DNA from: an uncultured Lachnospiraceae bacterium
GTDB lineage: Bacteria; Bacillota; Clostridia; Lachnospirales; Lachnospiraceae
Reading direction: 5' to 3'
Length of the DNA: 37,686 nucleotides
Assembly: GCA_947600145.1 (NCBI GenBank)
Contig: CANQGA010000008.1
Coordinates: 1-37,686 of the forward strand
A program made the position numbers and the translations under genes. Shown piece after piece: positions 8,134 through 15,949 of this stretch (within the stretch, counting starts at the first letter, position 1; each line of letters opens with the position of its first letter). A model generated the notes under the pieces. It searched no databases and had not been told where the DNA came from. It saw only the letters and a program-made list of their open reading frames with translations.

Positions 8134-9672
8134 TTGGACGGGGAAAATGCGATGATGACGGACGATATGTGCATGGAAAACGAAGGAAACGGTGACCGCG
8201 CGGACAGTGGAAGCGGCGCGGAGAACGGGAACCGCGCGGACAGCGGAAGCGGCGCGGAGAACGGGAACCGCGCGGACGGCGGAAGCGGCGCGGAGAACGG
8301 AAACCGCACGGACGGCAGGGATGATCCGTACGAGAAGATCTGCTACTCCTGCCGGCGGAGCGAGAGCAAGGCAGGTCCCATGATCAGCATGCCGGGCGGC
8401 ATGTGTCTTTGCCATGACTGTATGCAGAAAGCGTTTGACACAGTGCTGAAAAACGGCGTGGATTTCTCCAGGATCCAGAATATGCCGTTCCTGAATATGA
8501 ATCTGAGCGATATCTCCAAGCTGAATATCCCGCAGACAGAGATCCCCCAGAAGCAGAGGATCAGGAAGAAGGCGCCGAAGGAGCAGCCGTCCTTCGATAT
8601 CAAGGATATTCCCGCGCCCCATCGGATCAAGGCCAGCCTGGATCAGTATGTGATCGGCCAGGAGAAGGCCAAGAAGGTGATCTCCGTAGCGGTTTACAAT
8701 CATTATAAGCGCGTATTTGCCCAGGAATCCAGGCAGACCGGGACGGATCCGGACGATGTGGTGATCGAGAAATCCAACATCCTGATGATCGGGCCCACCG
8801 GCAGCGGCAAGACCTATCTGGTGAAGACGCTGGCCAGACTGCTGGATGTGCCGCTGGCAATCGCCGACGCCACGTCGCTTACCGAGGCCGGTTATATCGG
8901 CGACGATATCGAGAGCGTGGTCTCCAAGCTTTTAGCGGCGGCGGACAATGATGTAGAACGCGCGGAGCACGGCATCATTTTCATCGATGAGATCGATAAG
9001 ATCGCCAAGAAGAAAGATATGAACAGCCGCGATGTCAGCGGCGAATCGGTGCAGCAGGAGCTTCTGAAGCTGCTGGAAGGAAGTCAGATCGAAGTTCCGG
9101 TGGGGACGAATCAGAAGAACGCCCTGTCGCCTACAGCCACGGTGAACACGGATCAGATCCTGTTCATCTGCGGCGGCGCGTTCCCGGATCTGGAGAGGAT
9201 CATAAAGGAGAGGCTGAATAAATCTTCCTCCATCGGCTACCGCGCGGAGCTTAAGGACCGTTATGACGAGGATCCGGATCTTTTGGGCCATGCTGTGAAC
9301 GCGGACCTGCGGGCATTCGGAATGATTCCGGAATTCCTGGGCAGGCTTCCGATCCTGGTAACGCTTCAGAAGCTGACGGAGCCTATGCTGGTGAGGATCC
9401 TGAAAGAGCCGAAGAACGCGATCCTCAAACAGTACATAAAGCTTCTGGCGCTGGACGAGGTGAAGCTGGAATTTGAGGACGAGGCGCTTGAGTGGATCGC
9501 CGGGGAGGCAATAAAACGTGAGACCGGCGCCAGGGCCCTGCGGGCCATCATGGAGGAATTCATGCTGGATATCATGTTCGAGGTGCCTAAGGACCCCGGT
9601 ATCGGCACGGTGGTCATCACGCGGAGTTATCTGGAGAAGCGCGGCGGGCCGCGGATCGGAATGCGCGGTTAG
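8134..9672 (+). CDS. clpX: ATP-dependent Clp protease ATP-binding subunit ClpX
   Basis: Hexameric AAA+ unfoldase that feeds substrates to ClpP in the cytosol. From TTG 8134 it has 512 residues, against roughly 420 usually. The excess is an N-terminal extension with three 12-residue repeats before the zinc-binding domain. Zinc ligands appear as Cys70/Cys73 and Cys93/Cys96. Walker A GPTGSGKT is at 220-227 and Walker B FIDEID has Asp285-Glu286. SGESVQQELLKLLEGSQ and GRLPI are typical ClpX sensor/arginine-finger region motifs. TTG 8134 is favoured because AGGAGA is 6 nt upstream; ATG 8152, with GACGGGG ahead of it, is the alternative. No clpP or tig is adjacent. The gene ends 7 bp from the convergent subtilase gene. 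Confidence 0.95.
   Translation: MDGENAMMTDDMCMENEGNGDRADSGSGAENGNRADSGSGAENGNRADGGSGAENGNRTDGRDDPYEKICYSCRRSESKAGPMISMPGGMCLCHDCMQKAFDTVLKNGVDFSRIQNMPFLNMNLSDISKLNIPQTEIPQKQRIRKKAPKEQPSFDIKDIPAPHRIKASLDQYVIGQEKAKKVISVAVYNHYKRVFAQESRQTGTDPDDVVIEKSNILMIGPTGSGKTYLVKTLARLLDVPLAIADATSLTEAGYIGDDIESVVSKLLAAADNDVERAEHGIIFIDEIDKIAKKKDMNSRDVSGESVQQELLKLLEGSQIEVPVGTNQKNALSPTATVNTDQILFICGGAFPDLERIIKERLNKSSSIGYRAELKDRYDEDPDLLGHAVNADLRAFGMIPEFLGRLPILVTLQKLTEPMLVRILKEPKNAILKQYIKLLALDEVKLEFEDEALEWIAGEAIKRETGARALRAIMEEFMLDIMFEVPKDPGIGTVVITRSYLEKRGGPRIGMRG
8200..8307 (+). repeat. Three tandem 36-bp coding repeats in clpX
   Basis: Copies occupy 8200-8235, 8236-8271 and 8272-8307 and differ at only a few bases. 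Each encodes ADSGSGAENGNR or the variant with ADG. They form a flexible spacer before the zinc-binding domain. Confidence 0.9.
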
Positions 9673-9679
9673 AGCGCCG

Positions 9680-11416
9680 TCAGTTTCTCAGCGACAACAG
9701 AGATTGATAGAGATCCAGGGTACCATACCCCCATTCACGGCTGGGGTATGTGTAGCTTGGATTTCTTTTTGCCCCGCGGGTCAGATAGGCCTTCACGACG
9801 CTGTTGTTGATGTAGGGATCATTGCCGCTTACGTATCCCCAGGAATAAAGGTCGGCAGCGGCTCCGGCCGCGTGGGCGGCAGCCGCGGAGGAGCCGGTCG
9901 CGCGGATCATCGGATAGACGTCCCGGGCCGCCGGGACGCCCGGGCCATAGACATCCACGCCCGGCGCGGCCAGATCCGGTTTGACCCGGCCGTCGCGGGT
10001 ATATCCCCGGCTGGAATGGATGTAGAGGCTTCCGTTTAAGTGGTTGTAGGCGCTGACCGTCACGGCGAAGGAGGAATCCGCCGGCGAGGTGACTGTCGTG
10101 AAAGGGTCGGCCCGCAGAAATACCGTGTCGTCCCGGATGAAGCCGTGAATGGGCAGCCACATATGGTAGATGCCGGTGACTGTGACCGTGGGATAGACCC
10201 GGATGCGCCAGATGCCGGGCAGCGGATCCGCAAAGCGCATGAGCGCCAGATAACTGCTCTGTCCGCCGGTGATCGTCTCGTAGACTACAGTCACGGAGGT
10301 GCCTTCTACGGGGAAACGGACGGTCTCCGTCTCGCCCGCCCGCAGCGGGATCCGTTCAATGGCTTCGCCGGAAGGGGAGACGAATCCTACCGTGTAGATC
10401 TCCGGGAGGCTGGCCCACAGTTCCACGTCAAAGCCCCGTTCTCCTTCGCCGACACGCACTTCCGCTTCATCGTAGACCGTGGTTTCTGAGATCTGTCCGA
10501 CGTAATGGTGCCGCCATCCGGCCTCATTTCCGGCGGCGCAGACCGCGGAGACCCCGCGGAAGATCTGCAGCCGGTTTAGAACCTGCGCCAGCGGCGAGGT
10601 GCCGTCATGGCCTCCCTGGTTGCTGCCCAGTCCCAGGCAGATGACTAACGGCATACCGTAGCGGAACGCCAGCATCAGCAGCCAGGTTACGCCCATCATG
10701 ATATCCGTGCTCTGGTACGCCTGCGCTTCCTCCTGGATCCGGTAGAATTCCCTTAAGTATTTCTTGGCCGGCTTGAGTTTGACTACGCCTAGGCGGCAGG
10801 ACGGCGCCGCGCCGGTAAATTCCGCGCCCGGCTCTGCTCCCCCTGCCGCGATCCCGGCGAGGAATGTGCCGTGTCCGATCTCGTCAGTCGAAGGGACGAC
10901 CGCCAGCGGATCGTCGGAGCGCAGGGCTTTATCGATATCCGGCTGCAGGAATTCGCGTCCGTAGAGGAAACGGAACGGGAATCCGTTCGGCCCGGCGATC
11001 TCCGTGCCGCCGCCGTCCAGACTCTGATCCCAGATGCCCAGGATCCGCGTGCTGCCGTCGCTTCTTTGGAACAGAGGATTTGTATAGTCGATGCCGGTGT
11101 CGATCAAACCGATGATGACGCCTTCGCCCCGGGAATTCAGCGACGGCTGCCGGAAGACGGGCAGGATGCCGGACGTCTCCATGCTTGTGCTGTCCAGCAG
11201 TCCGTAGAGGGCCGGGATGGATGAATAGGGATAATTCTGAAGGGTGACGGGCGCGATCTCATTTAAGGGCACATGAAAAATGGCGAACTCCTCGTTCACA
11301 TAGCTGAAACAGCCGTTCCCGGCGATCTTTCCCAGATCGGTCAGGCTGCTGCTGCCGTGGCGGTAGATGAAATCGGCGCAATCCTCGCGGGCGGGGAAGC
11401 CGGTGCAGTCGGTCAA
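9680..11416 (-). CDS. S8 subtilisin-like serine protease, probably cytosolic
   Basis: A 578-residue subtilase without signal peptide or membrane segment. Catalytic residues are placed at Asp106 (IGLIDTGID), His182 (EIGHGTFLAG), oxyanion Asn297 (CAAGNEAG) and Ser510. The serine motif reads ATGSSAAAAH rather than the usual GTSMAAP, which is unusual but keeps the nucleophile. About 150 residues of beta-rich sequence between the Asn and Ser motifs suggest an inserted jelly-roll-like domain, as in the Csp germination proteases of clostridia and their relatives; that relation is inferred from layout. Start TTG 11416 is chosen because GGGAGG ends 8 nt upstream, but that site lies in a hairpin. Transcribed opposite to lspA and convergent with clpX. 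Confidence 0.88.
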   Translation of the reverse strand: MTDCTGFPAREDCADFIYRHGSSSLTDLGKIAGNGCFSYVNEEFAIFHVPLNEIAPVTLQNYPYSSIPALYGLLDSTSMETSGILPVFRQPSLNSRGEGVIIGLIDTGIDYTNPLFQRSDGSTRILGIWDQSLDGGGTEIAGPNGFPFRFLYGREFLQPDIDKALRSDDPLAVVPSTDEIGHGTFLAGIAAGGAEPGAEFTGAAPSCRLGVVKLKPAKKYLREFYRIQEEAQAYQSTDIMMGVTWLLMLAFRYGMPLVICLGLGSNQGGHDGTSPLAQVLNRLQIFRGVSAVCAAGNEAGWRHHYVGQISETTVYDEAEVRVGEGERGFDVELWASLPEIYTVGFVSPSGEAIERIPLRAGETETVRFPVEGTSVTVVYETITGGQSSYLALMRFADPLPGIWRIRVYPTVTVTGIYHMWLPIHGFIRDDTVFLRADPFTTVTSPADSSFAVTVSAYNHLNGSLYIHSSRGYTRDGRVKPDLAAPGVDVYGPGVPAARDVYPMIRATGSSAAAAHAAGAAADLYSWGYVSGNDPYINNSVVKAYLTRGAKRNPSYTYPSREWGYGTLDLYQSLLSLRN

Positions 11417-11417
11417 A

Positions 11418-11432
11418 GCGGGAACCTCCCGC
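11418..11432 (-). promoter_or_regulatory. Hairpin occluding the ribosome binding site of the subtilase gene
   Basis: On the minus strand the leader reads GCGGGA-GGT-TCCCGC, a perfect 6-bp stem with a 3-nt loop. The Shine-Dalgarno GGGAGG is within the 5' arm and loop, and TTG starts 1 nt after the hairpin. On the plus strand the same hairpin is followed by AGCTGTTTTT, so it might instead be a weak plus-strand terminator. Confidence 0.5.
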
Positions 11433-11495
11433 AGCTGTTTTTATCAGTATATGCGGTTTTGATTATTAATTTTCTCTTAATGCATGATTCCCGAC

Positions 11496-11524
11496 TGGAC
11501 GGAAAAAGATATTTAGTGTATGAT
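11496..11524 (+). promoter_or_regulatory. Probable sigma-A promoter of lspA
   Basis: TGGACG (11496-11501), a 17-bp spacer and TATGAT (11519-11524), 33 bp before the lspA ATG. The -35 matches four of six consensus bases. Confidence 0.5.
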
Positions 11525-11557
11525 GGAACACAGATTTCGGGAAGGGAGGCATTTATC

Positions 11558-12028
11558 ATGCCGTATCTGTTTTTGACGGCCGCGGCCGCTGTGATCGACC
11601 AGGGGCTGAAGGATATTGTTGAGCATACAGAAGACGACGCGTTCCCGCGGGAGTTTCCGGGCAGGAACGGGCCTGTCGCGATCTATAAAAGCCATAATCC
11701 GGGCCTGCCCTTCGGACGGCTGGCGGAGTTCCCGCAGCTGGTGCGGGAGATTCCGCTGGCGGCAGCCAGCGCGGCGGCGGGGATCCTTTTCTGGCTTCTT
11801 CCGCGCAGGGGCAGCGGGATGCAGAAGCTGGGACTTTCCCTGACCGTGGGAGGCGCGGCCAGCAACCTGTATGACCGGTTTACGCGCGGCTATGTGGTGG
11901 ACTACCTGAATATCCGGGCGGGAAAGCTCAGAAAGGTTATTTTTAATCTCGGAGACGTCTGCATCCTGGCGGGTTCGGCACTCTTTTTTATCGGAGAAAT
12001 GATCGCGGAGGCGCGGGAGAAGCAGTGA
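11558..12028 (+). CDS. lspA: Lipoprotein signal peptidase (signal peptidase II)
   Basis: Membrane aspartyl protease that removes signal peptides from diacylated prolipoproteins. ATG 11558 follows AAGGGAGG by 8 nt and gives a 156-residue protein, the family's usual size; the frame extends upstream to 11273 but there it is antisense to the subtilase gene. Four hydrophobic segments are visible. Conserved regions are SHNPGLPFG (the N-x-G-x-x-FG motif), GGAASNLYDR and GYVVDYLNI; the Asp residues of the last two are the expected catalytic pair. Substrates probably include the lipoproteins encoded at 15469, 20478 and 26179. Starts the probable lspA-glmM-glmS operon. Confidence 0.92.
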   Translation: MPYLFLTAAAAVIDQGLKDIVEHTEDDAFPREFPGRNGPVAIYKSHNPGLPFGRLAEFPQLVREIPLAAASAAAGILFWLLPRRGSGMQKLGLSLTVGGAASNLYDRFTRGYVVDYLNIRAGKLRKVIFNLGDVCILAGSALFFIGEMIAEAREKQ

Positions 12029-12075
12029 AATGCGGCATATGTTAGAATGAGAAAAGAAAAGCGGAGGACAGGAAC

Positions 12076-13431
12076 ATGGCAAAATATTTTGGTACGGACG
12101 GATTCCGGGGGGAAGCCAATGTGGGGCTCAATGTGGAGCACGCCTTTAAGATCGGGCGCTTCCTCGGCTGGTATTACGGCCAGAAGCGGGCGAATGGCCC
12201 GGCGAAGGTCGTCATCGGCAAGGACACAAGGCGGTCCTCGTATATGTTTGAGTACGCGCTGGCGGCGGGACTGACCGCGTCGGGGGCGGACGCCTATCTG
12301 CTGCACGTGACGACGACGCCCAGCGTGTCCTACGTGGTGCGCACGGAAGATTTTGACGGGGGGATCATGATCTCCGCCAGCCATAACCCATATTATGACA
12401 ACGGGATCAAGCTGATCAATTACTACGGCGAGAAAATGGATGAAGAGACCATCATGAAGGTGGAGGCCTATCTGGACGGCTATTCCGGCGAGATTCCCTA
12501 CGCTGTCCGCGAGAAGATCGGACAGACTGTGGATTACGCCATCGGAAGGAACCGCTACATCGGTTATCTGATCTCCCTGGCGACCCGCTCCTACAAAGGC
12601 AAGCGGGTGGGCCTGGACTGCGCCAACGGCAGCGCATGGATGATCGCCAAGAGCGTATTTGACGCGCTGGGGGCCAAAACCTATGTGATCGGCGACAAGC
12701 CGGACGGCCAGAACATCAACGCGGACTGCGGCTCCACACATATCGGGAATCTGCAGAAATTTGTGAAGGAGAATCAGCTGGACGTAGGATTCGCCTTCGA
12801 CGGAGACGCGGACCGCTGCCTGTGCGTGGATGAGAACGGGGATGTGGTGGACGGCGACAAGATCCTCTATATCTACGGCTGCTATATGAAGGAGCTGGGC
12901 GAGCTGCAGGGCAATAAGATCGTCACGACGGTCATGTCCAATTTCGGTCTCTATAAGGCGCTGGACGCGGCCGGGATCGAGTACGAGAAGACCGCCGTCG
13001 GCGACAAGTACGTCTACGAAAATATGGTCGCCAACAATTACCGGATCGGCGGTGAGCAGTCGGGCCATATCATTTTCCGCAAATACGCCACCACCGGCGA
13101 CGGGATCCTGACCGCCATCAAGATGATGGAGGTCATGCTGGAGAAAAAGCAGCCGTTAAGCAAGCTGGCGGAGCCTATGACCGCCTATCCGCAGGTGCTT
13201 AAGAATGTGCGCGTGAAGGATAAGAAAGCGGCCAGGGAGGACGCGGCGGTCGCGGCGGCGGTCGAGAGGGTCGCCGCGGCTCTGGGCGGAGACGGCCGGA
13301 TCCTGGTGCGGGAGAGCGGTACAGAACCGGTGATCCGCGTCATGGTGGAAGCCGGGGACCCAAAGCTGTGCGAGGAATACGTGGACAGCGTGGTTAATAC
13401 GATTATCGAAAGAGGCCATCAGGAGGCGTAA
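12076..13431 (+). CDS. glmM: Phosphoglucosamine mutase
   Basis: Converts glucosamine-6-phosphate to glucosamine-1-phosphate for UDP-GlcNAc synthesis. The 451-residue length is standard. Landmarks are KYFGTDGFRG at the start, the phosphoserine loop SASHNP with Ser102, the magnesium loop FDGDADRC near 241-248, GGEQSGH near 331, and the phosphate-binding loop RESGTEPVIRVM near the C terminus. GCGGAGGA lies before the ATG. It is 47 bp after lspA and only 3 bp before glmS, so successive enzymes of one pathway are encoded together. Confidence 0.97.
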   Translation: MAKYFGTDGFRGEANVGLNVEHAFKIGRFLGWYYGQKRANGPAKVVIGKDTRRSSYMFEYALAAGLTASGADAYLLHVTTTPSVSYVVRTEDFDGGIMISASHNPYYDNGIKLINYYGEKMDEETIMKVEAYLDGYSGEIPYAVREKIGQTVDYAIGRNRYIGYLISLATRSYKGKRVGLDCANGSAWMIAKSVFDALGAKTYVIGDKPDGQNINADCGSTHIGNLQKFVKENQLDVGFAFDGDADRCLCVDENGDVVDGDKILYIYGCYMKELGELQGNKIVTTVMSNFGLYKALDAAGIEYEKTAVGDKYVYENMVANNYRIGGEQSGHIIFRKYATTGDGILTAIKMMEVMLEKKQPLSKLAEPMTAYPQVLKNVRVKDKKAAREDAAVAAAVERVAAALGGDGRILVRESGTEPVIRVMVEAGDPKLCEEYVDSVVNTIIERGHQEA

Positions 13432-13434
13432 TGC

Positions 13435-15381
13435 ATGTGCGGGATCGTAGGGTTCACAGGCAGGCTGCAGGCTGCGCCGATCCTTCTTGACGGGCTGGAG
13501 AAGCTGGAATACCGTGGTTATGACTCCGCGGGGATCGCCGTGGCGGCGGGCGGAGGTGCGAGGCCGGACGGCACGGCGGAGGGCGGGGACGCGAGGCCGG
13601 ACAGCACGGCGGAGGGCGGGGACGCGCAGGCCGCCGGTTCCGCGGCAGCTTTCGCAAGGCCGGACTCAGAGTCCGCGATCGAGATCGTGAAGGCGAAGGG
13701 GCGGCTGAAGGTTCTGCGGGAGATGACGGACGACGGGCGTTCCGTACCCGGCACCTGCGGCATCGGACATACCCGCTGGGCCACCCACGGAGAGCCGTCG
13801 GTGGTTAATTCCCATCCCCACTGCGCGAAGAATAAGCGTGTGGCGGTGGTACACAACGGCATCATCGAAAATTATCAGGATATCCGCGCCAGACTTACGA
13901 AAGAAGGTTTCACCTTCCTGTCGGAGACCGATACGGAGGCCGCCGCCCATCTTCTGGACAAATACTATTCCGGCGATCCGGTCGAGGCCATCGGAAAGAT
14001 GATGTTCCGAATACGGGGCTCCTACGCCTTAGGGATCCTGTTCGCGGACAGGCCGGGAGAGATCTATGCCGTCCGCAAGGACAGTCCGCTGATCGTGGGC
14101 CGGTCCGAGGAGGGGAACTTTATCGCCTCCGACGCGCCGGCGATCCTCAGATACACCAGAGATGTGTGCTTTATCCCCAACCTGGAGATCGTAAAGCTGA
14201 CCGGTACGGAGATCCATTTCTATAACGTGGATCAGGAAGAGGTCGAGGAAACATTTTCCCAGGTCAGCTGGGACACGGAGGCGGCGGAAAAGGGCGGCTT
14301 CGCCCATTTCATGCTGAAGGAGATCTACGAGCAGCCTAAGGCGGTGCGCGACACGGTAAGTCCGCGGATCAGCGAAGGCCATGTGAATCTGGAAGAACTG
14401 GGAATGAGTCAGGAAGAACTGGCGAAGATCTCCCGGATCCAGATGGTAGCCTGCGGCTCGGCTTACCATGTCTGCATGACCGCCAAATATATGGTGGAGC
14501 AGACGGCCAGGGTGCCGGTGGACGTTGATCTGGCCAGCGAGTTCCGCTACCGGAACCCGGTGATGGAGAAAGATACGCTTGTAGTCGTGGTCAGCCAGTC
14601 GGGCGAGACGGCGGATTCCCTGGCGGCTCTTCGGGAGGCGAAGAAGCTGGGCTACCGGGTGCTGGGGATTGTAAATGTGGTGGGAAGCTCCATCGCCCGG
14701 GAAGCGGACAGCGTGTTCTACACCTGGGCCGGGCCGGAGATCTCGGTGGCGACGACGAAGGCCTACAGCACCCAGCTGGCGGCGGTCTATCTGCTGGCCA
14801 TCGGGCTGGGCCGGGCGAAGGGCGTGATCGGCGAGGCCGCCGAGAAGGAGATGACGGCGGAGCTTATGCGTCTGCCGGAGAAGATCGAGCGGATCCTGGA
14901 GGAGAAGGAGCGGATCCAGTGGTTCGCCAATAAATTTTCTTATAGCAGGGACATTTTCTTCATCGGGCGCGGCCTGGATTACGCTTCCTCGCTGGAAGGA
15001 TCGCTGAAGCTGAAGGAGATCTCGTATATCCATTCGGAGGCGTACGCGGCGGGAGAACTGAAGCACGGGACGATCTCACTGATCGAGGATGGGATCCTGG
15101 TGGTCGGCGTGGCGACGCAGAGCGGACTGTTCGAGAAACTGATCAGCAACATGGTGGAAGTGAAAAGCAGGGGCGCTTATGTGCTGGGAGTGACCAGCTA
15201 TGGATATTACAGCATGGAAGACGTGGCCAATTATACGGTCTATGTGCCGAAGACGATGGAATGCTTCGCGGCCAGCCTGACCGTGGTGCCGCTGCAGCTT
15301 CTGGCTTATTATATGGCCCTTGGAAAAGGGCTGGATGTGGATAAACCCAGGAACCTGGCAAAATCGGTGACTGTGGAATAA
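13435..15381 (+). CDS. glmS: Glutamine--fructose-6-phosphate aminotransferase (isomerizing)
   Basis: Makes glucosamine-6-phosphate from fructose-6-phosphate and glutamine, the step before GlmM. MCGIVGF begins the class II glutaminase domain, with Cys2 exposed as the N-terminal nucleophile after Met removal. The two SIS sugar-isomerase domains follow (ACGSAYHVC, VSQSGETADSLAAL, STQLAAVYLLA; then FIGRGLDYASSLEGSLKLKE) and the C terminus NLAKSVTVE is typical. The protein has 648 residues against about 600-610 usually. The excess is a low-complexity insertion at about residues 40-80, between SAGIAV and VKAKGRL, containing two 11-residue repeats. AGGAGG lies 8 nt before the ATG, within the glmM end. 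No glmS ribozyme can fit in the 3-bp gap. Confidence 0.97.
   Translation: MCGIVGFTGRLQAAPILLDGLEKLEYRGYDSAGIAVAAGGGARPDGTAEGGDARPDSTAEGGDAQAAGSAAAFARPDSESAIEIVKAKGRLKVLREMTDDGRSVPGTCGIGHTRWATHGEPSVVNSHPHCAKNKRVAVVHNGIIENYQDIRARLTKEGFTFLSETDTEAAAHLLDKYYSGDPVEAIGKMMFRIRGSYALGILFADRPGEIYAVRKDSPLIVGRSEEGNFIASDAPAILRYTRDVCFIPNLEIVKLTGTEIHFYNVDQEEVEETFSQVSWDTEAAEKGGFAHFMLKEIYEQPKAVRDTVSPRISEGHVNLEELGMSQEELAKISRIQMVACGSAYHVCMTAKYMVEQTARVPVDVDLASEFRYRNPVMEKDTLVVVVSQSGETADSLAALREAKKLGYRVLGIVNVVGSSIAREADSVFYTWAGPEISVATTKAYSTQLAAVYLLAIGLGRAKGVIGEAAEKEMTAELMRLPEKIERILEEKERIQWFANKFSYSRDIFFIGRGLDYASSLEGSLKLKEISYIHSEAYAAGELKHGTISLIEDGILVVGVATQSGLFEKLISNMVEVKSRGAYVLGVTSYGYYSMEDVANYTVYVPKTMECFAASLTVVPLQLLAYYMALGKGLDVDKPRNLAKSVTVE
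13558..13623 (+). repeat. Two tandem 33-bp coding repeats in glmS
   Basis: Copies 13558-13590 and 13591-13623 differ at one or two bases and encode ARPDGTAEGGD and ARPDSTAEGGD. A partial third unit follows. They lie in the glutaminase domain. Confidence 0.9.
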
Positions 15382-15468
15382 ATACGGCGGACACGCGGCG
15401 TCTGCGGACAGACGGCGTCCGGGAAGGCGCGGGGACGGAACCGCCGCAAAGAAGAGGAGGATGTACAT

Positions 15469-15927
15469 ATGAAGAGGTTTAAGAGGGTAATGGCATTGGC
15501 GCTGGCATGCGTGATGGTCCTGTCTCTGGCGGGCTGCGGGGGAGCCAAGTCGAAGATCAAGGGAACGATCAGTGATTTCGAGAAGGCCTGCCAGGAACTG
15601 GATCTGGAGGCAATGCTGGACTGCGTCGATCCGACGGTCGCGGAGCCGGCGAAAGCGGGCCTAAGTCTTTTGGGGGCGCTGGCCGGCGACGAGGCGGAGA
15701 TGCTGGGAGAAGTGGCGTCGGCGATCTTCGGCAGCGTGGCGGATCCGGATGAATTTCTGAGCAAGATCCGGATCAAGGCGGGAGATATCAGCGTAGACGG
15801 AGACAGCGCCACCGTGGAGGCGACGCTGTCAGCGGAAGTCGGCGGCGAGAAGATCGAGCAGCCGGCGACGATTCGGATGAAGCAGGACGACGACGAGTGG
15901 TATATCGCGGGCGTCTCGCTGCAGTAA
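15469..15927 (+). CDS. Small lipoprotein with an NTF2-like/DUF4878-type look
   Basis: A 152-residue secreted lipoprotein of unknown function. The signal peptide has KRFKR then a hydrophobic core, and the lipobox LAGC predicts cysteine lipidation near residue 23. The mature part starts with a helical segment (GTISDFEKACQELDLEAMLDCVDP) and ends with beta-strand-like sequence (DGDSATVEATLSAEVGG, DDEWYIAGVSL), the pattern of small NTF2-like lipoproteins with DUF4878-type domains; I assign that loosely. GAGGAGG lies before the ATG. It lies 87 bp after glmS, with a CGTCTG/CAGACG hairpin in between lacking a T-run, so readthrough from glmS is likely. Its 3' end is 9 bp from the convergent phospholipase-like gene. 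Confidence 0.85.
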   Translation: MKRFKRVMALALACVMVLSLAGCGGAKSKIKGTISDFEKACQELDLEAMLDCVDPTVAEPAKAGLSLLGALAGDEAEMLGEVASAIFGSVADPDEFLSKIRIKAGDISVDGDSATVEATLSAEVGGEKIEQPATIRMKQDDDEWYIAGVSLQ

Positions 15928-15928
15928 A

Positions 15929-15949
15929 CGGGGAGGTCAATTCTCCCCG
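15929..15949. terminator. Possible shared hairpin between convergent genes
   Basis: CGGGGAG (15929-15935) pairs with CTCCCCG (15943-15949) over a 7-nt loop, spanning the end of the lipoprotein gene and the stop of the minus-strand gene. There is no plus-side T-run and only TTTA on the minus side, so at best a weak terminator. Confidence 0.35.

Noticed and set aside
11273-11557. N-terminal extension of lspA
   Set aside because: It is antisense to the subtilase coding start, lies before the lspA promoter, and is not part of the family; ATG 11558 has the ribosome binding site.
11902-13068. 388-codon minus-strand frame opposite lspA and glmM
   Set aside because: Fully antisense to glmM, whose motifs are unmistakable; no ribosome binding site or recognisable domain.
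15382-15468. Terminator between glmS and the lipoprotein gene
   Set aside because: A CGTCTG-CGGA-CAGACG hairpin is present, but no T-run follows it.
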